Shown here: positions 1-12,427 of the stretch, one piece after another
Numbering within the stretch: the first letter of the stretch is position 1
Layout of the letters: every line of letters begins with the position of its first letter
Assembly (NCBI RefSeq): GCF_002994745.2
Contig: NW_020126818.1
Location: 310,001-374,000, forward strand
Length of the DNA: 64,000 nucleotides
Source: Rosa chinensis
Lineage: Eukaryota > Streptophyta > Magnoliopsida > Rosales > Rosaceae
Direction of reading: 5' to 3'
Notes under the pieces: model-generated
Told to the model about the DNA's origin: nothing
The model's database searches: none
The model's input: the letters and a program-made list of their open reading frames with translations, nothing else
Translations under genes and position numbers: made by a program

Positions 1-1
1 A

Positions 2-475
2 TATCGAATTGTCTATGGCAAACCATGCCATTTACCTGTGGAGTTGGAGCACAAAGCTTGGTGGGCTGTGAAGCAGTTCAACATGGATATGGATGCAGCT
101 GGGCTTCATAGGAAGTTGCAATTGCAAGAGTTAGAGGAGATAAGGAATGATGCCTTTGAAAGTGCTAAAATTTACAAGGATAAGACTAAGGCATTCCATG
201 ACAAAATGATTCGAAGAAAGACTTTTGTTGTGGGTCAAAAAGTTCTTCTCTTCCATTCTCGTCTCAAACTCTTCCCAGGTAAGCTTCGTTCTCGTTGGAT
301 TGGACCTTTTGTTATCACTCATGTGTTTCCTCATGGAGCTGTGCAGATAAAGAGTGAACATACAAGCAACGAGTTCAAAGTGAATGGCCATCGCTTGAAG
401 CCTTACTATGAGGCATTTGTGGAACATGAAGTGGAGGATGTACCCCTCCAAAATGTTCCAAACCCTGAGGATTAA
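2..475 (+). CDS. pol: Integrase C-terminal end of Athila-like gag-pol (partial)
   Basis: The frame is open from base 2 and stops at 473-475. It matches the last ~157 residues of the polyprotein of element B almost residue for residue. It covers the region after the catalytic core: the [11 protein letters not shown] segment, a basic region with FHDKMIRRK, and the WIGPFVI motif that resembles the GPY/F module of gypsy integrases. No chromodomain follows, as expected for the Athila lineage. The N-terminal part lies off the left edge, so this is a window truncation, not a biological one. It would act in the preintegration complex, joining cDNA to host DNA. Confidence 0.93.
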   Translation, partial: YRIVYGKPCHLPVELEHKAWWAVKQFNMDMDAAGLHRKLQLQELEEIRNDAFESAKIYKDKTKAFHDKMIRRKTFVVGQKVLLFHSRLKLFPGKLRSRWIGPFVITHVFPHGAVQIKSEHTSNEFKVNGHRLKPYYEAFVEHEVEDVPLQNVPNPED

Positions 476-486
476 AAGGAGGTACA

Positions 487-538
487 AGTCTAGGCTGAAA
501 GACTATAAACATTAAGCGCTGCTTGGGAGGCAACCCAA
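487..538 (+). promoter_or_regulatory. 3' hairpin module HP1-AGCGCT-HP2 (element A)
   Basis: HP1 pairs AGTCT (487-491) with AGACT (500-504). The palindrome AGCGCT is at 515-520. HP2 pairs TTGGG (523-527) with CCCAA (534-538) around the loop AGGCAA. It starts 12 bases after the pol stop codon. Pairing is seen in the sequence; an RNA role is inferred. Confidence 0.6.
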
Positions 539-2436
539 TTCTGAAGTAGCTGTGGAGGAGTCATCAACGCAGATTTGTTTTATCTCTCCCTTTTACTTCT
601 CCAATTTTTCTTTATTTTGGTAGTCATTTTCGTAAATTTCATCCCTATATGCTTAAGTGTTTTATTGCATGCTTTTTATTGATTACATTGAGGACAATGC
701 AATATTTAAGTGTGGGGGAAGGGATTTACACTTTTATCTTGAGTCATATATTGAAAAATACAAAAAATTGAAAAATGTCAAAAATTTAAAAAATTTTCGT
801 TGCTTTTGTTTTTGTTTTGAGTCTTAGGATGCCCTTTCAACTGTCTAGGATGATTCTATATCTCTAAAATCATGACTAAAAGAGGATCACAAGATTGAGA
901 TGATTTTTAAACATGGTATTCTTTGGTTAATTGAGATATATGAAAAATGTGTGCCTTGTAGTGGATATGGATTCGAAAACTTTGGTACAGAATATGAGCA
1001 TGTTAGGATGAGTTTTGATTCATATAAGCCCATGTGAGATAATTGAGCCATGTCCCTTTTTCTTGGAGTGAAATGAAAAATATATTCTTATTTTCTTGGC
1101 GATATTTTGATGATCTCATTATTCTTCATTTGATTGATTGCTTGCCATAGATTAAGTTTGATGGACTAGAGAATGCTAGAATTCACTCTTGTGCTTGTTG
1201 AGACGTTTGTCAATACATGGCCCTGATTCTGGAAGGGATAGAGGCATCTTAGGAATTACCACCATTGCCAAATAAACCTGTGTCCCCATTTGTGCCCGTC
1301 GTGGGACCCCCCTAGATAAGCCCCTTTGAGCCTACATTAAGCCTTTTCGTTCATCACCCTAAAATCCTTAACCATGAAGCTTAGTATAGTAACAACCCTA
1401 CCCTTTGTTCTAAGAACTTAGTGGAGCTATCTTTTGAGACATACTACATGGGTTTGGTGCTAAGGATGGAAATTGAGAAGAGGTTAAAGTTCAAGTGTGG
1501 GGGTAGACTTGTCCATAAAGAAAAAAATATGTGAAAGCCGTGAAAAATGAAAAGAAAAGAAAAAATGTACGGCTAGAAAAGAAAAGAAAGAAATATTTAT
1601 GGATTTTAGTCCCCCATACTTAGTGATTTTGGAGTTTACTTGGAAATGAAGGCCTATTAAAGAAAAATTTGACCTTTGTCCATTCACTATAGTTCAGGGG
1701 AAGTTTACAATGAAGATTGGGCCCAACATGAAGACACTAGGCCCCTTTTATGTTACCTCTAGGGGAAGTGACGTTTTTGCAATACCTTGGTGGATTTCTT
1801 GAGGTCTCTACATCTACATATGCTCTGCTAGGTTTTTAGGACACTTTGATAAATCCTTACCTTTCATTTCCTTAAACCTTAAGCCCTAGCCCCATTACAA
1901 CCCTTGAAAAGACCTTCTTGATCCTTAAGATGGGACAGCCCTTGATGTGGAGATGAGTTACAAGAGTTGAACTTATGGCTTGGGTCCATCTGTGCAAGTA
2001 GTTGGTGTCCTTCATGAGATCTTTAAAGAAAATTATACATGTGCTTTCGTTTCTTGAATTATGTGATATACTTGCTATCTTTCACATATACTTGAGTGTA
2101 TAAGCTTTTAAGCATTGCCATGATCTGAGAGAAGAAAGAGTGGATATAACTTGTGAGGAGTTGAATCATACTTGTTTGAAACATGCTTAACAGAAACCAT
2201 CACCATTGTTTCAACCAAGTCCTACTTGTGTATATGTAAGTTATGTGTTTTAATTAACTCTCGAATGCCTAACATTGAATTTTGGTTAAGTGCTAATCTT
2301 GGTGTTATGAAAGTAAGAGATTGCTGAGACAAATAGTTGAAGGGCAATAGAGTCATTGTTTTTGTCAAGTCTTTAAATTTTCGTTGAGTCTTAGTGTGTG
2401 TCTTAGTTTGATTTTGCTAAGGGACTAGCAAAAGCT

Positions 2437-2451
2437 AAGTGTGGGGGAATT
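2437..2451 (+). other. Polypurine tract (PPT) of element A
   Basis: AAGTGTGGGGGAATT lies directly against the LTR start TGATAGGAGC. It is the expected plus-strand primer site. Confidence 0.85.
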
Positions 2452-4312
2452 TGATAGGAGCATTTTAATGCGACGTTTTAACTGCATTTCCCTACACTTT
2501 TCTGCGCCATTTCCTTGAAAAATCCCTGTTTGGGAAAGTTTCCATTCTTTGATTGGGAAAGTTCCTTATTGTAGAAAGTTTCCATTTTTGTCTTCATTTT
2601 TCATTTCTCATTTCTCATTTCTCATTTTTCATTTCTCATTTCTGGAAAGTTTCTATTTTTCATTTTTAGTAAGTTTCTATTTTCATTTTTTAGAAAGTTT
2701 CTATTTTAAGTATAGTTTCTATTTTCAGGACCTCCGAGCTAGAAAGTGGAAATGAACGCACGAATGGAAAGAGGAGCTTGCGAACATCAAGACGAACGAA
2801 CATGAGAGAAAATGGCCCACACATTTGAGCAGAAATGAAGAAACAAGCTTTCCTAGTCCAACCAGGAAATCCTACAAAATGGAGGAAGGCTTCCCTAGCA
2901 AGTTTCCAACGCAACCATGAAAAAGAAATGGAAAAATATTGTGTTTTGCGTTGGAAAATGAGAAGGCTTGAAGATAAAGCAACGAGGCCCAAGAACTCTT
3001 TGGATTTTCGGCAATTTGGATAAAGGCCCATCAAAGCCCATGACATTAGGGTTTGTGACGCAAACCCTAACCCTTAAGATATGTTTGCCGTGAAATTGCA
3101 TGAGAGAAACAAGGAAGAGGCGTCCAAAAATCAGAAAATAAAGAAGATTTTCTATGGAGATTTTCTAGGGTTATTTTTATGGAAATAAATCAAGAGATAA
3201 AACCCTAGAAGACCTAGCCGTCCAAGCCAAGAGGAAAACAAGGGGATGCCGTGCAAACCCTAGGGAATTCGGCAAAAGATAATGAAGAGAAAAACAAGGG
3301 TTTTGCCGTGAGGAAAAATCAGAAAAAAATAAAGAGATTTCGTGGAGATTTCTTAGGGAGCTTTTAAAGGAAAGAGAATATGTGTTGAACACAAAAAGCT
3401 CTCAAAGGAGTCTAGGTTCGTCCCCCTTTATTCTCTAAGTATATTGTTGCCGAAATTGGTGAAGGAAATCAGAAAATATCTCTTTATATTTCGGCAAGAT
3501 TATTTAGGGAATTTATATTGGAATTTTGTGATTGGTTGCACCACCTCATAGGGCTTATGTGGCACGAAATCATTGGAGAAAATTATGTGGAGGAAGCAAG
3601 AGATTGCCGTGAGCTTTGCTAGGGTTGTGGACGGATTGAAGACCTAGAAGCCGTCCCCTATATATTCCTCTCTTCTCTCAACGTCAAGAGTTCCGAATTT
3701 CCACACTTTTGCGTTTATACTTTGAGAAAATAATTCAGAAATCTCTCTAGCCTAGCCGTGTTCTTCTCCATCCTCTAGGGCAACCACGAAGTGCAAGCAA
3801 GGCCAAGGAAGAAGAAGACAAGCCGTGCACACCATCCACCCTCCACCTTGAAGATTGCTTTCGAAATTCAAGAGACCACATCATCACTTCATTCATCTCA
3901 TCTCCATCACGGTGTAATCCGATTCTCCTTGTACCTTTGCTTTGTATTTTCGTTGGTTTTGCCTTAGTTGACACATATGATGAACAATGATGAACTTGAA
4001 TTAATTTTAATCATGAGTTTCGACTTTGATCTTTGTTCTTGCATTCCATTTGTATTTTTATGTTTTTGCATTTTAATTATTTAGGTAACTTAGATTTTAT
4101 TTTCGGAAATTAAAACCAAAAACCAAAAACTCCCCCCTTTTCGTAAATATGTCTATATTTTGTAAATATTATACTTTGTTTTAATTTTAATTGTTTAATT
4201 GTTTGACAATGACAGGTGTACCCTCAATCCCCGGAATAGAACGATCCCTATTTATTACGTACTACTAATGACATTTCAGGGTTAAATTGGTCGCTCGATA
4301 AAAGCGACATCA
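2452..4312 (+). repeat. 3' LTR of element A (alpha class, internally deleted)
   Basis: It starts TGATAGGAGC and ends GCGACATCA. U3 has a run of AGAAAGTTTCYATTTT-like units (about 2520-2735). A TATA box is at 3659-3666. Compared with the 2311-bp LTRs of element B, about 500 bp is missing after 3975, where the sequence jumps between two TATG tetranucleotides. The last bases form the GTCGCT/AGCGAC hairpin. Confidence 0.93.
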
Positions 4313-4395
4313 GTCATTTGTGTAGAGTCTGGTAGTAAATTGTTTATTTTGATTGAGTGTTTTGTTTTGATTTTGCTAAGGGACTAGCAAAAGTT

Positions 4396-4410
4396 AAGTG
4401 TGGGGGTATT
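4396..4410 (+). other. Polypurine tract of element H
   Basis: AAGTGTGGGGGTATT directly precedes the LTR start TGATAAGAGC. It shows that this LTR is a 3' LTR and not a solo LTR. Confidence 0.8.
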
Positions 4411-6177
4411 TGATAAGAGCACAAAGTGTGACATTTTTAATATGTATTTTTCCTCATTTGGCTAAGTTATTCTCTTAAAATTAATAATTATAATATAGTT
4501 TGTGTTTTTAGCTACTTCATGGTCGAAAATGGAGAAAACAAGTGAAAAAGAGCAGAAATGAGCATAAATTAAGGACAAGTCATTTTAGAAACTTTCCTCT
4601 TTCATTTTAGGAAATATTTCCTATTTTGTTTTAGGAAACTTTCTTCATTTGAACTTTTCTATTTCTGATTTTTGTATTTTAATGAGAGTCCATCCCATTA
4701 AAAACTCTTGAGTGATGAAATCAAGAAAAATTGAATGATTAATCAGGAAGAATTCGAGGAGATAAAATGGATTGTTTTTAATCAATATTTATTCCTAATT
4801 ATCTGATTTCTTATTGATTATAAACTCTAATTAAATTCTGATTTTTCTTGATTGTAGGAGTTTATTGTGTGCACAATTCTTGGAAGAAATTAGTGCAAAT
4901 CAAAGGAGAAGAATAAGGGATGTATCTGGTCGCTATTCAAGGCATATACAATGAGCCATTAAGGGGAAAAGAAATCAGAAAATTCATGACTTTGTCAAGA
5001 GAAAATCAAGCAAATTTGGAGGAGAAATCACCTCAAGATGATTGGCCATGATTGCATCACAAGAGATGAGAATTCCACTATAAATAGCAGCCATTCTCTA
5101 CTCCAAAATCATCACTTCCTGACCAAGATCACTTCCTAGTTTATCAGTTCCTAGTTAAAAATTATTCCATAGCTCTGCCCAATTCACTTCTCAAACCTCC
5201 ATCACCTACAAGATCGTGACCACCATCCTTCCATCATTCCAAGAAGTTCTTAGGCGCTAAGTCAAGGACAATCCACCACCATAGCGGAGACGAGTTCATC
5301 ACCTTGTTGCCAAGCCGCTAAGGAAAGCTTCAAAGTGTAACTATGACTCTACTTACAATATTTCTTTCGGTTTTGTTTGTTTGGATTTGTGAGTTGTGTA
5401 ATTGGAGACATGAGATTTTCAGAATATTTTTATTAATATTTTTGAGATTTTCAGTTTATTATTAAGTTAATTTTGAGAATTCTTTGATGATGCATATTAC
5501 AATCTTGTGCCCTTTTATGTGTTTAGGTAATTTTCAGAGTTAGATTGATAAGTTTGCATGCTAGAATAAAGGTGAGAGTTCTTGTGTGTTTGCTTCATTT
5601 GCCAAGAGTAATTGTTATCTGTTAAGGCGCTAAGTTAAACAAGTAGCAATTAGTTCTAAAAAGTGGTAAAAATCATGTTTCAATGGTTAAACGATTCTGG
5701 AAATTACGTGTTAAATTCTATGTGTAATGGTTAATTTGCACGTGTGAGTTGATTCGAGGGTTAGATAATACTACTAGTTAAGAGAATTACGCTAAGTGTT
5801 TTCGAAAATTAGTAGTATTGGGCTTGGTAAGGACTTTTCTGATCCAAGCCCACATTAGAACGAATTAGATAAATGGATTGATCCGCTAAGGCTTTTCATT
5901 TGGACTCTTATCTAGGCATTTAAGATGGGCACGTTTTTGTAGCATGTTGAAAAGGATTTTCTGTTTTTGCACTTAGTAATTTTCGAGTGGTAGTGGTCTA
6001 GGTTACGAAAGTCGATCATTGTAGATAATTTTATTTGTTTTGTTTTTATTTTAAGTAGATTAGAACCAAATCTCAAAACCCCCATTTTATTCTTTTATTT
6101 GTTTATTGACCTTTTAGTGTAGGTGTACCCTACAATCCCCGGACTGAACGATCCCTGCTTATCCTATACTGACAATT
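4411..6177 (+). repeat. 3' LTR of element H, first part (delta class)
   Basis: It starts TGATAAGAGCACAAAGTGTG. The downstream part (TATA box at 5079-5086, then the segment with CTAAGGCGCTAAG to the end) matches the LTRs of elements C and F. The U3 part is quite different and lacks their 35-bp tandem repeats. The copy is broken by element I after CAATT (6173-6177); its last 43 bases are at 12428-12470. Confidence 0.9.
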
Positions 6178-7605
6178 TGATAGGAGCATTTTAATGCGAC
6201 ATTTTAACTGTTATTTCCCTATATTTTCTGCGTTATTTCCTTAATAAAACTCTGTTTAGGAAAGTTTCCATTCTTCGAATGGGAAAGTTCCTAATTGTAG
6301 AAAGTTTCCGTTTTGTAGTTTCTATTTTCCATTTTTAGAAAGTTTCCATTTTAGTTTAAGAAAGTTTCCATTTCTTATTTTAGAAAGCTTCTATTTTCAG
6401 GTTTTTGGAATAAATAAGCTGAATTGAGTTCATAAATGGAACGAGAAGTTTCATGAAGATGACATGGCAAGGAGAGAATCAAGGAAGAGTTTTTTAAAAA
6501 AAAGGAAAATATATTTTCCTTGGGGATTAAATTTGCCGTGTAATACTTAAGGAAAAACAAGGTGACAACGTGGGAATTGAAGATGATTGATTGAGGATTT
6601 CAAGGAGAGATTTTCTTGGGAGACTTTTATGGAAAGAAATATTGTTGGAGGAATAATTTGGTGTGATTGCCAACGTGAAAATCAGAAATAATCAAGGAGA
6701 TGACGCCAAGAGAGATTCAAGGGAGATATTTATGGAAGGAAAATATGTGTGCACCAAGGAAAAGCTAAAAAGGAGTCTAGATTCATCCCTAAATTCCCTA
6801 AAGGAATGTTGGCCGAAATTCATGAAGAAAATCAGAATAATTTCAAGGAAATTCGGCAATTAAATATTAGGGAGGTATTTTAGAGAATTATGATTGGTTG
6901 GAACACATCACAAGGCTTACTTGGCATTCTATGATTGGTTGGACCACATCACAAAGCTTACTTGGCGAATTCCTATTGGTGGAAGCTATGTGGAAATTTC
7001 TGATTGCTTTGTGAACCCTAGCCGTGCTCCTATATATACCCACCTCTTTGACGTTGAGAAGGGGTTCCTCTCCTTTGACGTTCACACTTTAGAAAAAAAA
7101 TCAGAAAAGTTCTTAGCATAGCCGTGAGTTCCTCCATCCTCTAGAGCAAGCTACGAGTTCAAGCAAGGCCAAGGGAGAAGAAGAATTGCCGTGAGCATCA
7201 TCATCCACCACCATCCTTGAAGCTTGCTTTCAAGATTCAAGAGACCACAACGTTAATCATCCATCCCCATCCCATTTGTATTTTTATGTTTTTCCATCAT
7301 CACAACGTTAATCGATTTTGATCTTTGTTCTCTCATTCCATTTGTATTTTTATGTTTTTGCATTTTAATTGTTTTGTTAACTTAGTTTTATTTTCGAAAA
7401 AACCAAAAACAAAATCTCCCCCCTTTTTATAAATAATGTTTATACTTGTGAATATTTTTGTGAATATTATACTTTGTTTTAATTGTTTAATTGTTTGATA
7501 ATTACAGGTGTACCCTCAATCCCCGGAATAGAACGATCCCTATTTATTACGTACTACTAATGACATTTCAGGGTTAAATTATGCGCTTGCTTTCGGGCTG
7601 CATCA
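6178..7605 (+). repeat. 5' LTR of element I (gamma class, rearranged)
   Basis: 1428 bp against 2007 bp in the 3' LTR. A TATA box is at 7031-7038. Near 7272-7312 about 600 bp has been replaced by a roughly 40-bp patch copied from sequence on both sides of the break. The end reads GGGCTGCATCA and no longer pairs fully in the terminal hairpin seen in the 3' LTR. Confidence 0.93.
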
Positions 7606-7610
7606 ATTTT

Positions 7611-7628
7611 TGGCGCCGTTGCCGGGGA
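7611..7628 (+). other. Primer-binding site (PBS) of element I, tRNA-Asp
   Basis: TGGCGCCGTTGCCGGGGA is complementary to the 3' end of plant tRNA-Asp (GUC) and lies 5 bases after the LTR. The U5 segment TCAATCCCCGG (7516-7526) could pair with 7622-7632 with one mismatch. Confidence 0.9.
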
Positions 7629-8369
7629 CTGAAAAATCACTTGTTAAATTGTGAATATTTGTTGTATATATTTTGTTCGAAACATAGATTAATTAATTTA
7701 CTTAGGTTGTTTTTTATATTGTTGAATACGAGTTTTAATTGTAAGTTGTAAATTGAATGGAATAGGTGAAGTCGCGTTTGTTAATATTGGCCTAAACCCC
7801 TTATTGGTACCTAGTTCAGGTCCCTTAAGGTTGAGGGCGGCCTTTATTAACACTTGTTGAACTGTCTTCACACTTAGGACCTTTTTCATCTTAGTAAGTA
7901 TAGCCTATGTGGAATGGTGTCTAGGAAGGGGACAACGTTCATGACGGGTTTTTGAATCCAGAAGTGCTTACAAATGGGCCTAAACCACTATGTGGGAGTA
8001 GCTCATGCCAAAATGGATTTTTCCTCTCGTGTTCGTCCTCCCCCACCTGGCCATTTCAGTAAGGTTGCCCAAAGGATGTAAGAGGGACTTTGTGTCTAGA
8101 CGACTATACTTGGGCCGCATGTCCAACTTGATTTACCGCTTGGAATTAGATTTGATATCAATAATATTTATGACAAAAGAAAATGTAACAAAATGTTGTG
8201 ATACACTAAGGTAAAAAAAAACATTTGTGTAAATATTTTTCATGTTTTTTTTTTACTCACTTGTGTTACAATTTACTTGCTAATTACTTGTATTTTGCAT
8301 AGTTACTTGTTTATATTATTTTGTATTTCTTTGTTAATTGTAGTCACTAACTTTATTTAATGGAGGTAC

Positions 8370-8418
8370 CGTCTAGCTGAAAGACGTTAAATTCAAGCGC
8401 TGCGTGGGAGGCAACCCA
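8370..8418 (+). promoter_or_regulatory. 3' hairpin module HP1-AGCGCT-HP2 (element I)
   Basis: HP1 pairs CGTCT (8370-8374) with AGACG (8382-8386). AGCGCT is at 8396-8401. HP2 pairs TGGG (8405-8408) with CCCA (8415-8418). It is kept although all coding sequence is gone. Confidence 0.6.
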
Positions 8419-10400
8419 ATTCAGAAGTAGCTGTGAAGGAGTCTACCAACACAGATTTGCTTTCTCTTTCCCTATTTGTTTTTATTTTTTTTAATTTTTC
8501 TCTTTTGTTTTGGATTTGTTTTCGTAAATGCCTTCTATCTATGCTTATTTGTTTCATTGCATGCTTATAATTGATTACATTGAGGACAATGCAATATTTA
8601 AGTGTGGGGGAAGGGATTTATATTTTTATCTTTTATTTTGAGTCATATATATTGGAAAAGACAAAAAAAAAAAATTTGAAAATGTCAAAATAAAAAAAAT
8701 ATATATATATATATATATATATTGTTTTTGTTTTTGTTTTTATTTTCGAGTCATAGGATACCCTTTCAACTGTCTAGGATGATTCTATATCTCTGAAATC
8801 ATGATTAAAAGAGGATCACAAAATTGAGATGATTTCTAAAATGGTATTCTTTGGTTAATTGAGATATATGAAAAATGTATGCATGTGTAGTGGATATGGA
8901 TTTCGTGACTTTAGTACAGAATATGAGCATGTTAAGATGAGTTTTGATTTATATCAACCCATGTGAGATAATTGAGCTCATGTCCCTTTTTCTTGGAGTG
9001 ATAAATGAAAAATATATTCTTAATTTCTTGGCGATGTTTTGATGATCTCATTATTCTTTCATTTGATTGACTGCTTGCCATAGATTAAGTTTGATGGACT
9101 AGAGAATGCTAGAATTCGCTCTTGTGCTTGTTGAGACATTTTATCAATACATGGCCCTGATTCTGGAAAGGATAGAGGCACCCTAGGAATTACCACCATT
9201 GCCATATAAGCCTGTGTCCCCTTTTGTGCCCGTCGTGGGACTCCCCTAGATAAACCCCTTTGAGCCTACATTAAGCCTTTTCTTTCATCACCCTTAAAAT
9301 CCTTAACCCTGAACCTTAGTATAGCTACACTCCTACCCTTTGTTCTAAAAACTTAGTGGAGCTATCTTTTGGGGACTTTACTTAAGGATTTGGCATTGAG
9401 AATGAAAATTGAGAAGAGGTGAAAGTTCAAGTGTGGGGGTAGACTTGTCTATAAAAAAAATGTATGTCAAAGCCGTGAAAAAGAAATGAAAAAAATAAAA
9501 AATTTGTACACGGTTAGAAAGAAAGAAAGATAAATGTTTATGGATTTTAGTCCCCCATACTTGGTGAGTTTGGAGTTTGTTTTGAATTGAAGGCCCATTA
9601 CAGAAAATTTTGGCCTTTGTCCAATTCACTAGAGTTCAAAGGAAGTTTAGAGTGAAGTTAGGGCCCAACATGAAGACATATGGCCCTTTACTTCTATGGG
9701 ATTATGACGTTTTATATGCCTTGGTGGAGTTTTAGAAGTCTCCACATTTACATGAGCTCTGCTAGGTTTTTAGGACACTTTGTTAAAATCCTTATCTTTC
9801 ATTTCTTAAAACCTTGAGCCTTAGCCCCATTACAACCTTTGAGAAGACCTTCTTGATCCTTAAGATGGGACAGCCTTTGATGTGGAGATGAGTTACAAGA
9901 GTTGAACCTATAGCTTGGGTCTATCTGTGCAAGTAGTTGATATCTTTCATGAGATCTTTTGAAAAAAAAATTATTATATTTACAAAGTGCTTTTCGTTTC
10001 TTATATATGTGAGCTATTTGATTGCCTCAAAATATTTTCTCTCACATATAATTGAGTGATTATAAGCTTTTAAGCATTGCCTTGAATTCTGAGAGAAGAA
10101 AGAGTGGATACACCTTGTGAGGATTTGAATCATATTTGTTTGAAGCATGCTTAACAGAAACCATCACCATTGTTCCAACCAAGTCCTACTTGTGTATATG
10201 TAAATTATGTGTTTTAATTAACTTTCGAATGCCTAAACATTGATTCTTGGTGGAGTGCTAATCTTGATGTTGTGAAAGTAAGAGATTTCTGAGACAAAAA
10301 GTTGAAGGGCAGTAGAGTCATTGTTTGTGTAGAGTCTTTAAATTTTCGTTGAGTCTTAGTTGAGTCTTTGTGTGATTTTGCTAAGGGACTAGCAAAAGCT

Positions 10401-10415
10401 AAGTGTGGGGGAATT
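10401..10415 (+). other. Polypurine tract of element I
   Basis: AAGTGTGGGGGAATT directly precedes the 3' LTR. Confidence 0.85.
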
Positions 10416-12422
10416 TGATAGGAGCATTTTAATGCGACATTTTAACTGTTATTTCCCTATATTTTCTGCGTTATTTCCTTAATAAAACTCTGTTTAGGAA
10501 AGTTTCCATTCTTCGAATGGGAAAGTTCCTAATTGTAGAAAGTTTCCGTTTTGTAGTTTCTATTTTCCATTTTTAGAAAGTTTCCATTTTAGTTTAAGAA
10601 AGTTTCCATTTCTTATTTTAGAAAGCTTCTATTTTCAGGTTTTTGGAATAAATAAGCTGAATTGAGTTCATAAATGGAACGAGAAGTTTCATGAAGATGA
10701 CATGGCAAGGAGAGAATCAAGGAAGAGTTTTTTAAAAAAAGGAAAATATATTTTCCTTGGGGATTAAATTTGCCGTGTAATACTTAAGGAAAAACAAGGT
10801 GACAACGTGGGAATTGAAGATGATTGATTGAGGATTTCAAGGAGAGATTTTCTTGGGAGACTTTTATGGAAAGAAATATTGTTGGAGGAATAATTTGGTG
10901 TGATTGCCAACGTGAAAATCAGAAATAATCAAGGAGATGACGCCAAGAGAGATTCAAGGGAGATATTTATGGAAGGAAAATATGTGTGCACCAAGGAAAA
11001 GCTAAAAAGGAGTCTAGATTCATCCCTAAATTCCCTAAAGGAATGTTGGCCGAAATTCATGAAGAAAATCAGAATAATTTCAAGGAAATTCGGCAATTAA
11101 ATATTAGGGAGGTATTTTAGAGAATTATGATTGGTTGGAACACATCACAAGGCTTACTTGGCATTCTATGATTGGTTGGACCACATCACAAAGCTTACTT
11201 GGCGAATTCCTATTGGTGGAAGCTATGTGGAAATTTCTGATTGCTTTGTGAACCCTAGCCGTGCTCCTATATATACCCACCTCTTTGACGTTGAGAAGGG
11301 GTTCCTCTCCTTTGACGTTCACACTTTAGAAAAAAAATCAGAAAAGTTCTTAGCATAGCCGTGAGTTCCTCCATCCTCTAGAGCAAGCTACGAGTTCAAG
11401 CAAGGCCAAGGGAGAAGAAGAATTGCCGTGAGCATCATCATCCACCACCATCCTTGAAGCTTGCTTTCAAGATTCAAGAGACCACAACGTTAATCATCCA
11501 TCCCCATCCTCATCCACGGTGTAATCCGATTCTCCTTTGTAACCTTTGCTTTGATTTCGTTGGTTTTGTTCTAGTTGACATATGTGTTTGAACGAATATT
11601 AATTTCTGGAATTTTATGATTAATTGAGAATTTTCAGATTCATATATTGTGATTCGAGAGTTGCTTATGTGAGTTTGTTTAATTAAATTTGCATTATAGA
11701 TATCTTTCGTATTTTAATCTTATGTGGTTGCAAACACCTAGGGTTTCGATATGATTGGTGCTAGGTTTAAGAACATGAAATCGACTTTTCGTTTTGTGTA
11801 AACTTGAATCAAAGTAGTAAAGGTTTTGTACAAAGATCGAATTTAATTAAAGAGAATTGCAATTAGGTGGACTTTTCCATACTAAGTTGTACACTTGAGT
11901 TGATAGCCTTTCTCTATGTGTAATGCGTTAAACATGACATGATTGACTAGCTTTCTAGGGTTTGATTGCATGTTTGATAGGATTAATCTAGGTGCTTTCG
12001 CTTAGGTTAATTAGCATTGAAAAGTAAAAAATGGGAATTCATTTGCTTTCGAATGTTTCACATGATCAACTCCTTTCTCATGACTTAGATGAACAATATT
12101 AGGGTTTGAATAGATTTTAATCATATGTTTCGATTTTGATCTTTGTTCTCTCATTCCATTTGTATTTTTATGTTTTTGCATTTTAATTGTTTTGTTAACT
12201 TAGTTTTATTTTCGAAAAAACCAAAAACAAAATCTCCCCCCTTTTTATAAATAATGTTTATACTTGTGAATATTTTTGTGAATATTATACTTTGTTTTAA
12301 TTGTTTAATTGTTTGATAATTACAGGTGTACCCTCAATCCCCGGAATAGAACGATCCCTATTTATTACGTACTACTAATGACATTTCAGGGTTAAATTAT
12401 GCGCTTGCTTTCAGGCGCATCA
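10416..12422 (+). repeat. 3' LTR of element I (gamma class, full length)
   Basis: 2007 bp, from TGATAGGAGC to GCGCATCA. A TATA box is at 11269-11276. It is the same LTR class as that of element G (2009 bp). ATGCGC (12399-12404) pairs with GCGCAT (12415-12420) at the very end. Confidence 0.95.
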
Positions 12423-12427
12423 CAATT

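Larger units (their letters stand above)
476..2451 (+). other. Non-coding 3' region of element A
   Basis: About 2 kb lies between the integrase stop and the 3' LTR. Athila elements often carry an env-like ORF here; no frame longer than about 70 codons is present. It holds the HP1-AGCGCT-HP2 module (487-538), a first polypurine-like tract (708-723) preceded by a CATTG/CAATG hairpin, a second tract (1493-1503), and the true polypurine tract next to the LTR (2437-2451). The same layout recurs in elements B, C, E, F, G and I. Confidence 0.85.
1..4312 (+). mobile_element. Element A: 3' part of an Athila-like Ty3/gypsy retrotransposon
   Basis: Only the 3' part is in the window: the end of integrase (2-475), a non-coding 3' region (476-2451), the polypurine tract and an alpha-class 3' LTR (2452-4312). 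The DNA after it (4313-4410) is the 3' end of element H, so A lies inside H. The TSD should be GTCAT (4313-4317); its partner is left of the window. The pol part is nearly identical to that of element B, so A is a close relative of an autonomous copy. Confidence 0.93.
7606..10415 (+). other. Non-coding interior of element I
   Basis: The primer-binding site is followed by leader copy 1, then an AT-rich linker (about 8215-8360) and directly the 3' hairpin module. Two polypurine-like tracts lie at 8600-8615 and 9429-9439, before the real one. No ORF above about 85 codons and no Gag or Pol similarity is visible. A dinucleotide AT run is at about 8698-8722. Confidence 0.88.
6178..12422 (+). mobile_element. 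Element I: non-autonomous, no coding region (LARD-like), gamma LTRs
   Basis: Complete element: 5' LTR 6178-7605, primer-binding site 7611-7628, non-coding interior, polypurine tract 10401-10415, 3' LTR 10416-12422. The TSD CAATT is at 6173-6177 and 12423-12427. The interior has leader copy 1 (about 7770-8170), the 3' hairpin module (8370-8418) and the 3' region. Gag and pol are completely absent, so it could only move with proteins supplied by another element. Confidence 0.94.

Noticed and set aside
8698..8722. AT dinucleotide run as an origin or satellite
   Set aside because: A short microsatellite within an AT-rich 3' region, with no further structure.
10900..11100. 66-codon frame in gamma LTRs (also at 6663, 40189 and 47523)
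   Set aside because: It repeats because the LTR repeats. It lies upstream of the TATA box and has no known domain.
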